DNA of 64,000 nucleotides from Atherinomorus stipes (GCA_023101725.1 JALJCO010013744.1:434001-498000), one strand, 5' to 3'. Counted from the stretch's first letter, positions 10,444 through 24,095 are shown. Translations and numbers: made by a program. Notes: generated by a model from the letters alone, not told the origin.

Positions 10444-13400
10444 CTAAGAGTCATGCTTATCTATCAAAGACCTCTTTCTTTTCAGCACTGGACATCATTA
10501 CTCTGTAATGCTCACTGCCTTCAAGTAGTGTAGTTATTTGGTTCTGTGATTTTTTTTTCTTCTGATCTCTTTTCCAGTCAGGGTCATATAGCGGTGGATC
10601 TTGCTCAGTATAGTTCCCAAAGTGCTTTGTGACATCGCTCAGTAATAGACTTCTTGTGGCTGTATACTGTATGTGCAGCTGAGTGTATAATTTGGCTTTA
10701 CTATATAACTGTAATTTTTTTTCTCTCCAGAAAAGACTAAAGCAATAATGGTGTGCCCTGTTGTGCAAATGGCTCACACACACACAAAAATGGCTGAAAA
10801 AAAAAATTGATGGAAGCAGCAGCTGCAGTGATTTTGGACCCGATGGGGATGAAATTGGTATCTACTATTCTTCAATTATGGATTTCTCCCTGGAAGACTG
10901 TTGAACAGAACTGTTAAAGTGTAGGTAGAGAAAGTACTTTGCTAAGGAAAATATAGTCTCCAGAAGAAATTTTAAAAGTTTAGAAATAAAAAGAAAAAGC
11001 AGTGAGAGCCCAGTGAAGCTGGACTGAAAATATTAAATTCTCTACAGGTTTGGTTTTTCTTTTTAATGGAAACAGCACAATTAAACCACCAAACAACAAA
11101 CTGTGCCAAACTAAGATACAGTATATCAACAATGTAGTGTTAGAAACATTTGATGATTCGCATATTTCAGGTTTATCAGTAAGAATGGATTTACAGCCAA
11201 AAAAAAGGCAAACATCACATTCGTTTATGAGTTTTCAGTGGTGAATTTTGAAGAGATGTGCGGTCAGGCCAGAGTGACCTTTAGAGAAGTGCCTACAGCC
11301 GTGCCCACAGGCTCTTGTCAGGCTGCTGTTGGCCTACGCTGACCCCTCAGCGCTTGGCAGCACCTTTCCACATCACCATCTCCTAGCCTTCACACCTTTG
11401 AAAGTCAAAGATCCAGCTAGATTTCATTATCATCAAAAGTCCAACAGCAAATTATGGATAAACTACATGAAGTGAAATGGAAACTATTCTACTGTTAAAG
11501 CTGCACTTTTGAACAAAAGTTCAACTAAATGCTTCTTCCACGTAAAATATTATGCCAAATGTTATTGAGGGGTATCATCATGATGTCACTACTTTTCTGA
11601 CCAATCAGAGAAGTTATTGCTCTACAATTATAAGCCAATCCCTGAAGTGAAAAAGTTAGTTTTTTGGGGGGTTTTTTGTGCAAAATCATAAATAACATTC
11701 ATGATTTGAAAGTACAGCTGCACTGATTGATTGGTTGATGACTGCTATTATATTCAAATCTGGCAAACAGATGAAGAACGCAGCATGCAAATCAGGCCAC
11801 AGAGGCATCCCACTGATTCCAGAACACATTTACTTTGAGTTACTGGAATGACACATGTTGTAACCTGCCTGGAAACACAAGAAGTTCAGTGCAAAACTTA
11901 CTTGACTGATTAACTTATTTTCATTTTTATCGGAGCAGACTGATCCAGGGAATTTTCCCCAATGTCTGTCATTAGCTAGTTTGAATTTCCATTTGCTTTG
12001 TTGGTTATCTGTGATGAATGATTATTATTATTATTATTATCATTAGTAGTAGTTGTAGGAGTAGTAGTATTAAGGATGAATTATTGATGCCGTCAGGCTA
12101 ATATTTTAACATGTCTAAAACAAATATCATAATTTACAAAGAAAAAAAGAAAAAAAAGGATAGCATGTTCTCCATTTAATGAACCTTTATCATCTTAAAC
12201 ATTTGTCCTCAGACTCCTCCTCCACAATGCCTGTTTGCAGAACCCAGACGATGACACAGGCCACACGATGACCCATCCTGTGATTTGTTTTGCCGCCATC
12301 CAAAAATTCGCATTTCAAACCCTCCTCCAATAAAGCAGACAAGTACAGTATGTTGCTGATGCAGCCAGCAAGTTGTATAATGATCTCAGACTAAGCTCTA
12401 GTGTCCAACTAGCTGCTTCACTGGTCTCCTTAATGTCAGTCCACCGACCAGTTGCGATCGATCAGGAGTCTGAAAGCTGTAAACAATGCTGCTTAGAAAA
12501 AGTCTTCTCTCTTTTGGGTTTTCTCCTCATGCTCACATCCCAAGTCAAAGTCTACTTTACAAAAACCCTCCTAGAGCTCTAAATAGTGTTAAATTTTTGA
12601 TATAGGTATATATAAAGACAGACATGAGCAGACTGATGCTGAGATGATTAACGTGTGTTTGCAGTTAATTGATGAGGTGTTTACCTTCACATCAAAAGAA
12701 TTATAATCCCACTGAATACACACTTCAGGGAGTAAAAAAAATACAACCACAATCCACGAAGAAAATTTCAATCAACAGAGAAGTGGTGCATTAAATATTT
12801 ATGTTAATGATTCAATCCGTTCTTAAAGAATCTCTCATCTGCATATTATTTGAGGATTTGCACTTCATTCCTTCTTCTGTGCACTGACTTTTTAAAAAAT
12901 GGTCAAATACTTCATAGCTCATGGATGTATTAAAATTTGGTATATATCTCTCTTAAAGGTGAATTCCTCGTGATGCAGACTTCAATCTTTGTGCGTCAGC
13001 CACAGATCTGCAGCCCCCACTCCCACCTTTGTGCCTGCTTCCTGCAGGCAGCACATACATCCTCATGCCCTTTGTGGCCATGGGTCTCTGGTGCAGCACT
13101 GAGCTTTAAACTGAAACAATAGATTATTGTCACCTCCACCGTGTTAGAGCCAACAGTGAAGAGAACCTTCTAAAAAGGACAATAGGCTATGAATTGATTT
13201 ATGAGGGTTCAGGGGCCATAATGTGCAGTAGTAACAAGGAACCAATGGGCTAGAAAAATGCTAACAGCAGCCCTTTATGTCCTAAGCCTTTGTCTCATCT
13301 AGAGTTTAATTAATTTCGCTCCTTTTTGGGTGAGGGTGGAGTGGTGATGGAGAGGTGCATCAGTCAGCTCTCATGCAGGTGCTTCACTGCAGTAGTTTAC

Positions 13401-14589
13401 AAACCAGCTCAAACTGGTCCTCATAAAATGTGAATATGATGATGTTCTTTTAATAATAAGTTGTTCAAAGAGATCTATGCTTTCAGATTAGTTTAAAATT
13501 TCTTACTCACAAGACAAGTGTAAAGAGGACAGAGACTTTCAATGGACTTTTTACTTTTTCAGTTTTTTAGTCCCATGAGTGGTTGAATTTTTGATGACTG
13601 ACTGTATATCTTATATTTACAGCATTTTTTTTTTGTATTTTAGATTAATTTAGTTTGTTATGTAATGTGTTTTTAAATGTGTGGACCTGGCCTGGGGACA
13701 ACGGATGGAAATTAGCAATAGCTAACTCTGGTACAAAACATCTCTTTTTCCAAGACTAATGTTTATTGTACACTGCCCCTGTCAAAAAAACTAATGAAAA
13801 AAAATAAACAAATAAAAAATAAAGAGTAAAATGTTGTTCCCAATTGCTGCTGTCGGCTAAAGATTGTAAGGCTCTTTCGTTTTATAAAGGGGAGGTAAAG
13901 ACATCTCCAAAGAACCTGGAGGGTTGTTGTGCAAGTGGGGAAAACATCTGAATAAGATCGCATTCAGAAATATAAGAAAAAAAGGCATTTTGGTTCTCAG
14001 TATTTGACACTTTTACACATGTACTTTATGTCTAATCAGTTTGAAATAAAGACACTTTCTGATATTTCAAAACTGCAGTTAATTAGAATGAGAAAATGAG
14101 ACAGACTCTCACCCTTGGCAAACTAAAACACTAACTTTGGATTTTACACTTTGATGAAGGGTAGGGCTGATATATTGACTTTCTATCTGTGAATGTTGGA
14201 GGTAATGGGATTAAAACTTCAAATTAATCCAGGTCAGCTTTATTTTTTTATATTTCCAATTCACAACAATGTCATCACGGGGCATTTTTAAAGGTAGTCC
14301 GATTCAACTGTGTATCAGATTAGCTGCAGCAACTTGGTGTGGCCCCTGAGGTTTCGTCTTCACCAGTAACTGATTACTGGGGTATAAGAATTAGCCAAAT
14401 AAATACCCAATTTTAATGTTTTTAATATAAATGGCAACCTCGAATCCATAATCTGGTTGATAATCTGATTCAAAGTTCAAAAGTAATGGGTTTCCTGTAT
14501 AATCTAGATTCAATCCCCATGTTTTATAAGAGAAACATAAAAGCAAATCCATGCTATTGCTACACCCCTGCAAGTCAGCAGTACGTCAA
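10444..14589. other. Non-coding stretch, no gene seen
   Basis: No exon or transposon was recognised. It holds a trinucleotide array at about 12,021-12,070 and homopolymer runs. The block near 13,260-13,340, with TTTAATTAATTTCGC, is a speculative conserved-element candidate. The 60-108-codon frames here match nothing known and are treated as chance. Confidence 0.5.
12021..12070. repeat. Trinucleotide microsatellite
   Basis: An imperfect (ATT)n run passes into (AGT)n with interruptions. Confidence 0.8.
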
Positions 14590-15500
14590 GGGCTGGATCT
14601 ACTGAGATCCAAATTTGCATGTAGTAATTTCATTTGCCCGTGCATCTCTAGAATTTTGCGTGTGGCGCTGAACCACATTTTGCAGGGGATTTACAACGAG
14701 TGATAGCACAAATAGCTGCGGGAGCAAACGTGTTGGTAATGCCCACATATAAATGAGGGTTTTGTGGGTTTCTAAGTTTGCAGCGTGGAGAATTTCAAAA
14801 GGAGAAAACACAGAAGGAAATCTGACCCTATAGAGAAATCAGGCAAATACAAATATGGTATGAAATAGGTATGATCAATTTAAAATATAAATAATGCAAC
14901 ATATCTGTGCAAAGACTCAAAAATGGCTAATTTATGAGAACGTGGATAATTAGTTGCTGAATAAATGAAACTGTCTGCAGCCTTTAAGATGGTCTGAAAG
15001 CATGAGGTGCGCACTCTTTGGCACAATGCCAATGGCTCCAGTGGCTCGCGCAGCCAGGAGTGCACTGTGCACCTGTCCAGCCACTAAAATCCAAGTTAAA
15101 ATGTGACGTTGGAAAAAGGGGAAATAAAAAGACACAATTAATGCCAGCTTTAGTTGTCATTAAACTCCACAGTGGCTGCGAATGTTTGGTTTGGTTTGTC
15201 CAGAATATTTAACACCAGTTAAATGGTGGTGTTTGCTCTGTTGTTATTAAATTCAACAATGAGAATTAAACATGTTGCCCTCACTGCTGATGGAAAATGA
15301 TTTTGAGTCAGAGTTATGCGTGGCTGCAATCCAGCATTGTCCCCCTCAGAAGCTGCAGCCATTTGTGTGCAAAGCTGACGTTTGCTCCTGCTTTTTAGAT
15401 GTACTAAAATAAGACACAAAAAAATGGAACCGCCATCTGTGTCACTGTTGATATTTACATTTTCTCCTCCTAACACGTACAATTGCGTGTAAACGTCCCA
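14590..15500. repeat. CG-richer dispersed-repeat region, probable DNA transposon remains
   Basis: It begins GGGCTGGATCTACTGAGATCC, close to the inverse of the terminus seen at 10.44 kb and 28.06 kb. It contains the 20-mer shared in inverted orientation with 9,786-9,805, and carries GCGTG words typical of the R1-type repeats. Several frames of 61-87 codons on the minus strand do not resemble proteins. The right boundary is not visible. Confidence 0.4.
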
Positions 15501-15735
15501 TATTGCACATTCATTGCAGCAGACATGCTAACTGGATACAGGTGTGCTATTATATACCTTTGAAAGGCACAATGCTTATTGCACACTGTTAGTAAACCAG
15601 TTTGTACACTTTTTTGTGTGTGCAATGAAGTTGCTCATGTTTTTATACATGCAAACCTTTGATAGACCGCAAGGAAAGTCAATAAAAAAGGAAAAAAACG
15701 ATCCGAAGAAATCACAAAGTGGAGAAAAAGAAAAC

Positions 15736-15756
15736 CTGGATGTAGCTCCCATGGAT

Positions 15757-15840
<84 letters not shown>

Positions 15841-15866
15841 CAAATATCCATGGGAGCTACATCCAG
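15736..15866. repeat. Perfect 23-bp inverted repeat around a long (AT)n microsatellite
   Basis: The arms at 15,736-15,758 and 15,844-15,866 are exact reverse complements over 23 bases (key words CTGGATGTAGCTCCC and GGGAGCTACATCCAG). Between them lies an (AT)n tract of about 73 bases (15,765-15,837). The whole unit can form a near-continuous hairpin or cruciform. The opposing frames of 138 and 109 codons across it encode alternating Ile-Tyr from the AT tract and are artefacts. Confidence 0.9.
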
Positions 15867-17406
15867 TTTGATCCTTTTTTCCTTTCCATTATGGAAGGAT
15901 GCCACTCAAGTCTACCAGCATGAGTGCTATAGATGGGTTTCCGAGCAACGTCATAGATAGGATGTGTATGCAACCAGGGGGCAAGAAAAACACAGGAAAA
16001 GCATTATTGAACTACAAGAAAACGTGTGTTTTACGTGCAAGACTTGACTTTTAATGCATAAGTGGTCCTGATATGACGTGAAAGTGTTGGGGAAATATAA
16101 AGTTTGAGTCCTGGTTTGTGCGGTTACAAAAATCAAAACATTAATGTATGTAAACAGTTCAAATAGGGATGATATCACAGTAGGAGTGACTGGTCTTCAG
16201 AAATCCTCACGGATAACTTCTGCAGGTTCAGATGATTTATTTAGTCTTTCACCAAGGTCACCATGTCGGATTAAACCACTGCAATTGCATAGTTTATTCC
16301 CACGTTGTAGTCTGGAGACTGGTACTGTGACAATACCAGTATCACTGCGACCAGTCATTGATCAGAACCTGGCTGAGTTTATGGCTCACGGCTGCATCAC
16401 AACACTTTAATATCCTGTAGATGTGTGTGACAGTCGTCCTTTGCTCAGACACGGACAATAAAAGACCAAACTGATTGTGGAGCTGTTTACAAATATCCAC
16501 GTTGCAGAACAACGCATCCCGGAGATTTAATACGAACTACGGGGGTTGTAAATCAGATGGCTTTTGAGTTTGTGCCATTAGCATTGTTAGCAGTTAGCTA
16601 GTCTGTCACACACAATAAAGCATAACGTTACACAAGCAGCGATACTTACTGACAGCAATGAAGGTGAGTCCCTAACAGTTGGAATCACCTCCTTTACAAA
16701 TGCAGTGTTGATGTCATCTTGGTCCTGATTTAATCCCAGACTATGTCCCCTCCTGTGTGGAAGTGGTGAAGACGACACCGGAGCAGACTAAACCTGCTGC
16801 AGACAGCAGACTCTTATGGCCTATTTTGGTTTTGAACAAAGAGCCTAAATAAAACCTTAAGCCGCTTTCTAACTCAAGTTTTTCAGTAAAAATTCAAATT
16901 AGGTCCAACACTAATAATATCCATGTAACACGAAAAATGCTGTTTCCAGGTGATGACTCCCTTGCCAAGTTAATATAATGGTAATAGAAACACACAACGG
17001 CAACGATGAGTCGGTACTTTTTATTCATCATCAAAATACAGATTTATGCAATATGATTTAAAACACAAAGATCTCTGCTTGTTTCATCTGGTTTCTTTAC
17101 CTTTTTATGAATGAAATGAGTGCATGTTTGGCTGTAGACTGCAGTACCAACACAGGCTCTCTGCCCCCTGGTTGTGTGTGCAACTGCCAATGTTTGTAAA
17201 TGGAAAAAAACATCTATGGATTATGTGCCCATAATAAATTCTGGTAAGGGTTAAATTGCCAAAACTAAAAATGGTCTCGAAGCATCCTCAAATCTAACAT
17301 CTGAAAATAATTTGGATTCTACTGTAAGAGAAGGAGGTGAAATTGTAGAGCATCCACTGAGTACATCAGAATCAGTTTATTGCTTAAGATTTGCATGTAG
17401 TGAGAC
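15867..17406. other. Non-coding stretch, no gene seen
   Basis: No exon or clear repeat boundary was found. The part at about 16,420-16,800 is richer in CG and contains GTTAGCAGTTAGCTAG, a word typical of fish dispersed repeats. No termini were identified. Confidence 0.45.
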
Positions 17407-17409
17407 TTA

Positions 17410-18173
17410 AATGGTTTTCACACATATTTGGGTCAAGCCAGGTGCTGCCGCAGCAGTGAAAAGTATACAATGTTTAAATTTTCAACTACTACGGCTCTTT
17501 TTCACATATACTTTTTTTTGTCACTGCGCCCAGCAGTCGCTCTACAGACTGGAGCATTGTGTATCCTTGCCAATCAGACGGAGGTAAACGCGTAATTCTA
17601 GCTGGAAAAGAAGCTTGGCTGAGTTAACACATGTGAATGATGGAGCATGTTGAAGACGAGACGGTTGTATGTGGAGAACAATGTTGGCGTGCACTGGCAG
17701 CGGTTTTCCAGACAAACCAGAGCAAGGTGCAGATTGATTCTGATTCCTGCCCATACACAGATATTATCAGTGAACAGCCAGGCACTAGTAAGTTGTAAAC
17801 ATCAGTATTTGTAACGCTTAGCCTGCTAAGCCTTGTTGGTTAGTTGTCCAGTGTTTGTGAAAGCCCTGTTGATGTTAACACGAGAAATACATTGGTAGCT
17901 AGCAAACACAAATTAATACTAAATGCTACAGTTAGGCATGTCGTACAACCCTATTATTTGAAGTATAACACTGTCAATAAGGAGGATATCCCAATAGCAC
18001 AGCTGCCTACGGATACCTGTTTAGTTAAACAAAAAAAAAAAAAGGTGGAGTATCTGGGATTTAGGACGAGCTAAATATTTTGCACGTTAACAAATCACTT
18101 GCACTGCATTTCAGGTTGATGCAAGCCAAAACTCAGTTAGGTCAACCTAAAAGGGTCCCGTGTGAAACCCCCC
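17410..18173 (+). mobile_element. TTA-flanked DNA element D, copy 1
   Basis: TTA flanks both ends (17,407-17,409 and 18,174-18,176). The ends carry short inverted repeats around TTTCACAC. The same element occurs in reverse at 37,756-38,587: shared words include GCCAGGYGCTGCC, TGGAGCATGTTGAAGACGAG, CAAATCCCAGATACTCCACC-like and CTCAGTTAGGTCAACCTAAA. The copy is about 764 bp, has no intact transposase, and a TWA-type (PIF/Harbinger-like) origin is inferred from the target duplication alone. The 76-codon frame at 17,844 ends in the conserved non-coding part of the repeat and is not a gene. Confidence 0.7.
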
Positions 18174-18176
18174 TTA

Positions 18177-21100
18177 ATGTTTATAATGAAACCTACATTG
18201 GAGCTAAAGTAAAACAACTAGACTGTATTTCACAAAACAAGCAGTCTTTGTCAAAGTAAAAACAAGAGTTATTAATAAATTTGTTTTCTTGTGTGTTGTA
18301 TTTAGTCGCAAAAAAAAAAAAAAAAAAAATCCAGATACTGCAGTTTAAATGATTAGATCTATTTTCGCAACTAACAAGCCTTATTTGTGAAAAATAACTA
18401 ATAGATTTTCTTTTCAATCAACAAAGATTGTATGTAAATGAATAAATAGCAATACATTTTAAAAAATGCATGTTATCATTATGGAAAGAATGATAATTAT
18501 AAAAATTCCATGCATCTTCTTTTATTCAAACCCAAGAAAATACTTTTTTTTTTAAAGCTTATTAAAATAAATCAGGAAGTCATCTCATTAATGTTTTTTA
18601 TTTTCTCAGCTGTTTACTACTTCGACTGATATCACAAATAATCAAGCCAAGCCATAAAGCCATAAATTCCCAAACCGTACTGGAGAAAGAGTTGCAGAAA
18701 ACCACATCTTTGTCACTTTTTGACAACAGCAACTAAAACCATGCCTCTGGTGTTCTGGATGATTACCAGTGAGCTTCATGAGCTTTCACAGTTGCAAACA
18801 GCGGAACGATCACATCACACTTCTTTAGCAGCATAAGGTCAAAGGCAAATGAACTGTGGAGCAAGAAAACCAATAATTCTTTATCTAATTTACTATCCAG
18901 TGTTTTTTTGTTTTGTTTCATTTTACACCTGCTGATGCTTTCATTATTTCATTGTAATGATGAATTATTAGTTGCTGTGACAACATATATGATTTCAAGT
19001 ACAGGATTTTTACACATTGTGATTTTGGGTTATTAACTACATACTGTAAAATGTTCAACTTAAAAATATGAGTAAAAAGGGCTGCCATAAAAATTTTGAG
19101 TTTAATGGAAAGGTTTTTGTGTGTTAAAGATGTGTTTGATTAAGTATTTTAATTTATAACAATATGCCAGAAGGTTGTTAATTTGACATAAAATAAAACA
19201 TTAGGACAACAAATATGCCAAAATGCAATTTACAGTGAAGAAGCTTCATTTTTATAACTGAACTGAAGAAAACGTGTAAGAGCATGGACTTTTTTGTATT
19301 TTGGGATGCATTTATACAGTCAGGCAACTACATGTCACAAACAGCCACGATGTGTATGTGATAAGTTACAGTATGAAAAAATACATTGCATTTTACTCTT
19401 GAATCTTTGTTGAACTGATTTGGTAACCACTGGATTATTATCCATTCACACTTAATCATACAAATGTATTGAGAGGATATTCAAGTTATATTACAGTACA
19501 TATGAAAATCATCAGTTATCCCATATATCATAAAACCTGCTCCATACATCAACCAGACAGTGATACTGATAATATACCCAACTTGATTGATCTACTTTAT
19601 TACATGGCTTAGTTTCTATGGAGATATTCAAAGTATTGTTCATATGCAAGGGATGTTGCAGGGTCTGATTTTTGTTCCAAGTATCAGACCTTATACACAG
19701 TACATGTGTTCATATTAGCAAAATAACCTAATTTACTGATGGTGGACCAGACTTTTGTTGGAGTATCAGTGGGTACTTCAACTGGCAAAGATTTCTTTTC
19801 TTTTTTTTTTTTTTTTTTGTCAAACTTCATTTCTACTTTTCTTACACAATGTTACACTCTCTTTATTTTGCAGCACATCATTATTCATAGTTAAATTTAT
19901 CTTAGCTAAACTTCCACCACTTGCATGTGGTTTTTATGTGATCTTTGCCTGTCAACACGCTGTCTGCACATGAAAAAGTAACAGCTGACATGGCAGCTGT
20001 ACTCTGGAAAGCTACAAAAGCAGTTAAAATCAGTTACAGATAATAAATATGACAACAGTTTTACTTCCTTTTATCAAGAAGCCAATTTATGAAACAGCCG
20101 TGAATTATAGATAATTATTATCTCGTGAGTGTTATAAACCACAGTGAAATGCACAGGTACCATGAATTATTTGAAACTTTACTGAGCAATCTGAATTGAA
20201 AGTATATCGACTCCTTGCTGTCTCAGAGCCGGCATGTCAGTATGTGTATCTAGGTTGTTATATGAACATTGATTAGCTGGCTGTTTGTGTGTAATGATGC
20301 GCACCACCTGGCCTCAGACTTGCCAAGAGCATTATTCCCCTTAACAGTTTCAGATATTTGTGGAGGACTGTCTGTGGTGCTATGAAATTCAAGCATAACT
20401 GCTATATTGGGAGACCATTACTTAACTGCCCAATGTGATGATAGCTATAGTTTAGTTTGTTAGAAATTTAACTGTACCCATGATGCAATTACATTTACCA
20501 ATTCAATTCATTTCTGACTTTGAGCTCATTCAAATCTGCCCAACATAAGCAAATTAAATAGTGCTTTCAAAACTAGAATGTCTGAGGGTAAAAACAAGCA
20601 TGAACACCAGCAATTCCACTCACCTGAATGCAAAAGCACAAAGCTTCTAACTAGCCAGAGTTTGCTCTTACGGGATAGTGAAAAGGGGATATTGTGTGCA
20701 CTACGGTTTCCTTTCCTGGGAAACATCTCAGCAGGTTGCCACAAATGAAAACACAACCAAGCCTTGCTTTAAGAAGAAGCTGAGATCAGCCACGATTTCA
20801 AACTCAAAACACACACAGCTATGTAAACTCTGCACGCTAGGTACCAGGTAAGCCTTTGCCAGCCAGCTAAATCAGCCAGGCGTGTGGAGATGGAATTCAT
20901 GCAGGGAGACAAGATATTTCTCCTCTATTTTAGGCAGCTCCCTAACAAGCATCCTCAGACAGGGCTGTAGGGGAGCAGGGTGACTGCTGAGCCTGGCACC
21001 ACATAAAGCCCAGAACAGTGCAGCCAGCGGGGCTAACAACCATCAGCAGCCCAACCAGCTGCCGCTGAGTGCCCGAGTCCAGGCACCAACACCACTGGGA

Positions 21101-22529
21101 GAACAACGATCAATAAAACCCACAGTCCTGGAAGACATGCAGGAAGAAATGTGTTGAGGCAAAACAGACTCATTTAAAGCTAAACTGTCCTATCAGTGGG
21201 GTTAGAGGAGCATGCTGAATATCTCTCCAGAGAGCCGGGAAGGAAGGGATATTACATTCACTGTAAGAGGCTTTTGGATGGTCTGCAATTTGGAAGGTCA
21301 GAGTAATTGGCCAAATGAGGATTTGTTGTAAGCCCAGAGTGTGATTCCATGCGTACACACACGTGTCTGAATCCTGCAGGGGGTGGAGGGAAAAAATGCA
21401 GAAGAGGAAAAGTAAAGAATTGAAGGAGGTGCAAACATCTGTTCAGTCACGTTTGACAGCAGGAACAAGTCTCACTCCCAGATGCCAAAACATGCTGAAG
21501 GTTTTTAATATTTTATTGTGAATCGCCCGTTTCATGGCAAGATTTTAACATCTTGCATCAAAAACCCTTGAATTGTAAATATATTTTTAAAGATTTGATG
21601 ATAATCATAGAAAATATGCTTTATGGAAAATTTCAAATATTGCTTCACAAACTTTTAAAGGTAAATTGTGGTGTAATTGTGCCTTGTGATGCTTTGTTCT
21701 TACTATATTCACAGTTCACATAGGTGCTTGAAATCCCGGGTTTTTAATGTGGTGTTTTCAAAGTTTAGAATATGCTTGGATTTTGGATAAATTGTGAAAC
21801 TGATATGCCTTTATTAAAAATGCTATGTAAGATAACATCAACTGATGGCAGTGGCCAAATTTATCTGGTGTATCCTGGTGGTGTCACATCAGCTCTAGCC
21901 ATAAAGGAGTATAGAGCAAGTTCCATCTTTTTTCCAGAAGTGTGCCCTTTCTGGCTACAAGTGGAAGTGACACCAATGCTGTTCACACACATGGGCCGTT
22001 TCAGCTGCGTTGGTCTCTAGTCTAACCAGCACTGCACTCATCGAGCCTGGGGTTAGAGTAGAGGCACAATGTCTACTGAGGTAGTACTGTAAAGTTGTAA
22101 GTTGTTTAGAACATTACGGTTTAATATTTGTGTAAACTGACAAACTGTAAAGGTAACAATAGACTAACGCTTGTAGTTCAAATATCCAATTTTAAAGGAT
22201 GAGACCATGATTACATGAAATTGCCAAATCAACTAAATGTAACAAGTGGCCAGAGTGTATCTCTTGCCCAGGAGCAGTCATATGGCTGTCACATTGCTAT
22301 ATTTACATGCTGTAAACTTATCATTTCAATACCATGTATCCTTATTTCCATCATACATATCACATTTATCTTTTTAGAAAGAAGAAAGCCAACTGCGGGT
22401 CTTGTTTTATTCCCAGAGCAGATCGGAGCTCCCTCCATTCATCGAAAGCTGCTCCGATGTTGACTCTTGTCTTACTCTGGCGCCAGTCAGATTCCAGTTC
22501 GCTCTTTCCATCACACTAGACAAAACTTT
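18177..22529. other. Non-coding stretch, no gene seen
   Basis: No exon or transposon was recognised. There is a poly-A run at 18,309-18,329 and a T run near 19,799-19,818. The block at 20,760-21,430 is less AT-rich and repeat-free, so it could contain regulatory sequence, but nothing in it identifies a function. Small frames here look random. Confidence 0.5.
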
Positions 22530-22887
22530 TCTCTTCTTTGTCTTACATGGACTCTTACTGTGTTCGATTTGAACTTGGAAGTCGGATTTTCCAAGTTCCC
22601 AATTGGAAATACAACCCCAACGCCCGTCGAAGTCGGATTTCCTACTCGGAAACTCGGGATAGTTCCACCAGCCCTGACTTCTCCCACTAAAGATGGCTGC
22701 GCCCGCATCAACACTTGTTGAACCCAATAATAAACATCAATATTTATCCGAATGTTTATTATATAGTGTGAACACAATAGTGTTAAACAGTCATTTGCAA
22801 CCTCTACGTACCTGTAGAGTAAGGGGGGGGGCGGGGTTGCTCTGTCATAGCTGAGATTCTGGCGGTTTTTACTATTCTTTTTTTTAC

Positions 22888-24095
22888 CCCTCCCTGGGCT
22901 GCCACCTTATCGTGGTGGAGGGGTTTGCATGTTCTAAGGATCCTAGGGGCTATGTTGTCTGGGGCTAGATTACGCCCTTGGTAGGGTCACCCATGGCAAA
23001 CAGGTTACTAGGGGGAGGTACCAGACAAAGTGCAGCCCAAACACCCCAATGGAGAAAGACATTGTCAGAGTCACGTATCCCTTGCCCAGGCGCAGGTCAC
23101 CAGGGCCCCCCTCTGGAGCCAGGCCTGGAGGTGGGGCACGGAGACGAGCACCTGGTGACCGGGCTTCTGCTCATGGGGCGCGGTCGGGCTCAGCCCGAAA
23201 GGATGACATGGGCCCCCCTTCCTGTGGACCCACCACCCACTAGAGGGGCCATAGGGGTCAGGTGCAGTGTGAGTTAGGCGGCGGTCGAGGGTGGGGGACA
23301 CCCTGGAAGTCCGACCCCCAGCTGCAGAAGCTAGCTCTAGAGACGTGGAATGTCACCTCTCTGGTTGGAAAGGATCCTGAGCTGGTGCACGGCTGGGATG
23401 AAAATCAGCAACTCCATATCCGAGACCATGGTCCTCACCCGGAAAAGGGTGGAGTGTCCTCTCCAAGTCGGGAGCGAGGTCCTCCCCCAGGTGGAGGAGT
23501 TCAAGTATCTCGGGTTCTTGTTCACGAGTGAGGGAAAAATCGAGCAGGAGATCGACAGGCGTATCGGTGCTGCATCCGCAGTGATGCATACTCTGCATCG
23601 ATCCGTTGTGGTGAAGAAGGAGCTGAGCCAGAAGGCGCAACTCTCGATTTACCGGTCGATCTACGTTCCTACCCTCATCTATGGCAATGAGCTGTGGGTC
23701 ATGACCGAAAGAACGAGATTGAGGGTACAAGCGGCCAAAATGAGCTTCTTCCGCAGGGTGGCCGGGCTCTCCCTTAGAGATAGGGTGAGGAGCTCGGTCA
23801 TCTGGGAGGGACTCAAAGTAGAGCCGCTGCTCTTCCGCATCGAGAGGAGCCAGATGAGGTGGCTCAGGCATCTGGTCAAGATGCCTCACTGGTGAGGTGT
23901 TCCAGGCACGTCCCACTGGGACGAGACCCCCGGGGTAGACCCAGGACATGCTGGATGGACTACGTCCCCCGGCTGGCCAGGGAACGCCTCAGGATCCCCC
24001 CGGATGAGCTGGCGGCTGTGGCCATGGAGTGGGCTTCCCTGCTTAGGCAGCTGACCCCACGACCCGACTTCGGATAAGCGGCAGAAAACGGTACG
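22888..24095 (+). mobile_element. RTE/Rex3-type non-LTR retrotransposon, internally deleted
   Basis: The segment starts with an RTE-like 5' region (CTCCCTGGGCTGCCACC). It reaches the beginning of the endonuclease domain (LETWNVTSLVGKDPELV, about 23,337-23,390), then jumps to the late reverse-transcriptase region (MKISNS, EFKYLGFLFTSEGKIEQEID, ELWVMTERTRLRVQAA, RIERSQMRWLRHL). The middle of the protein, including the rest of the endonuclease and the polymerase catalytic core, is missing, and the reading frame changes at the junction near 23,391-23,400. A second frameshift and stop near 23,895 split off the C-terminal tail (PRGRPRTCWMDY, ASLLRQLTPRP). The 3' end is GGATAAGCGGCAGAAAACGG, lacking the usual GATG-type tail. 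RTE assignment comes from the C-terminal motif set and end sequence. The copy is dead. Confidence 0.85.
23389..24077 (+). pseudogene. RTE reverse-transcriptase C-terminal pseudogene
   Basis: This is the coding remnant within the retrotransposon: about 168 codons of late reverse-transcriptase and linker sequence in one frame up to the stop at 23,893-23,895, continued in another frame to about 24,077. In better-preserved teleost copies these two parts form one reading frame, so a small deletion near 23,885-23,890 is inferred. The FADD-type polymerase catalytic motif is not present. The antisense 198-codon frame over the same bases is a shadow. Confidence 0.8.

Noticed and set aside
15544..15960. 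Frames of 138 and 109 codons with Ile-Tyr repeats
   Set aside because: Both strands read the same (AT)n tract; the open length is a by-product of the repeat.
22077..22088. TGAGGTAGTACT, resembling the start of let-7
   Set aside because: The remainder of the mature sequence does not match and no complementary arm lies within hairpin distance.
23353..23949. 198-codon minus-strand frame
   Set aside because: It is the antisense shadow of the retrotransposon coding remnant and has no domain of its own.
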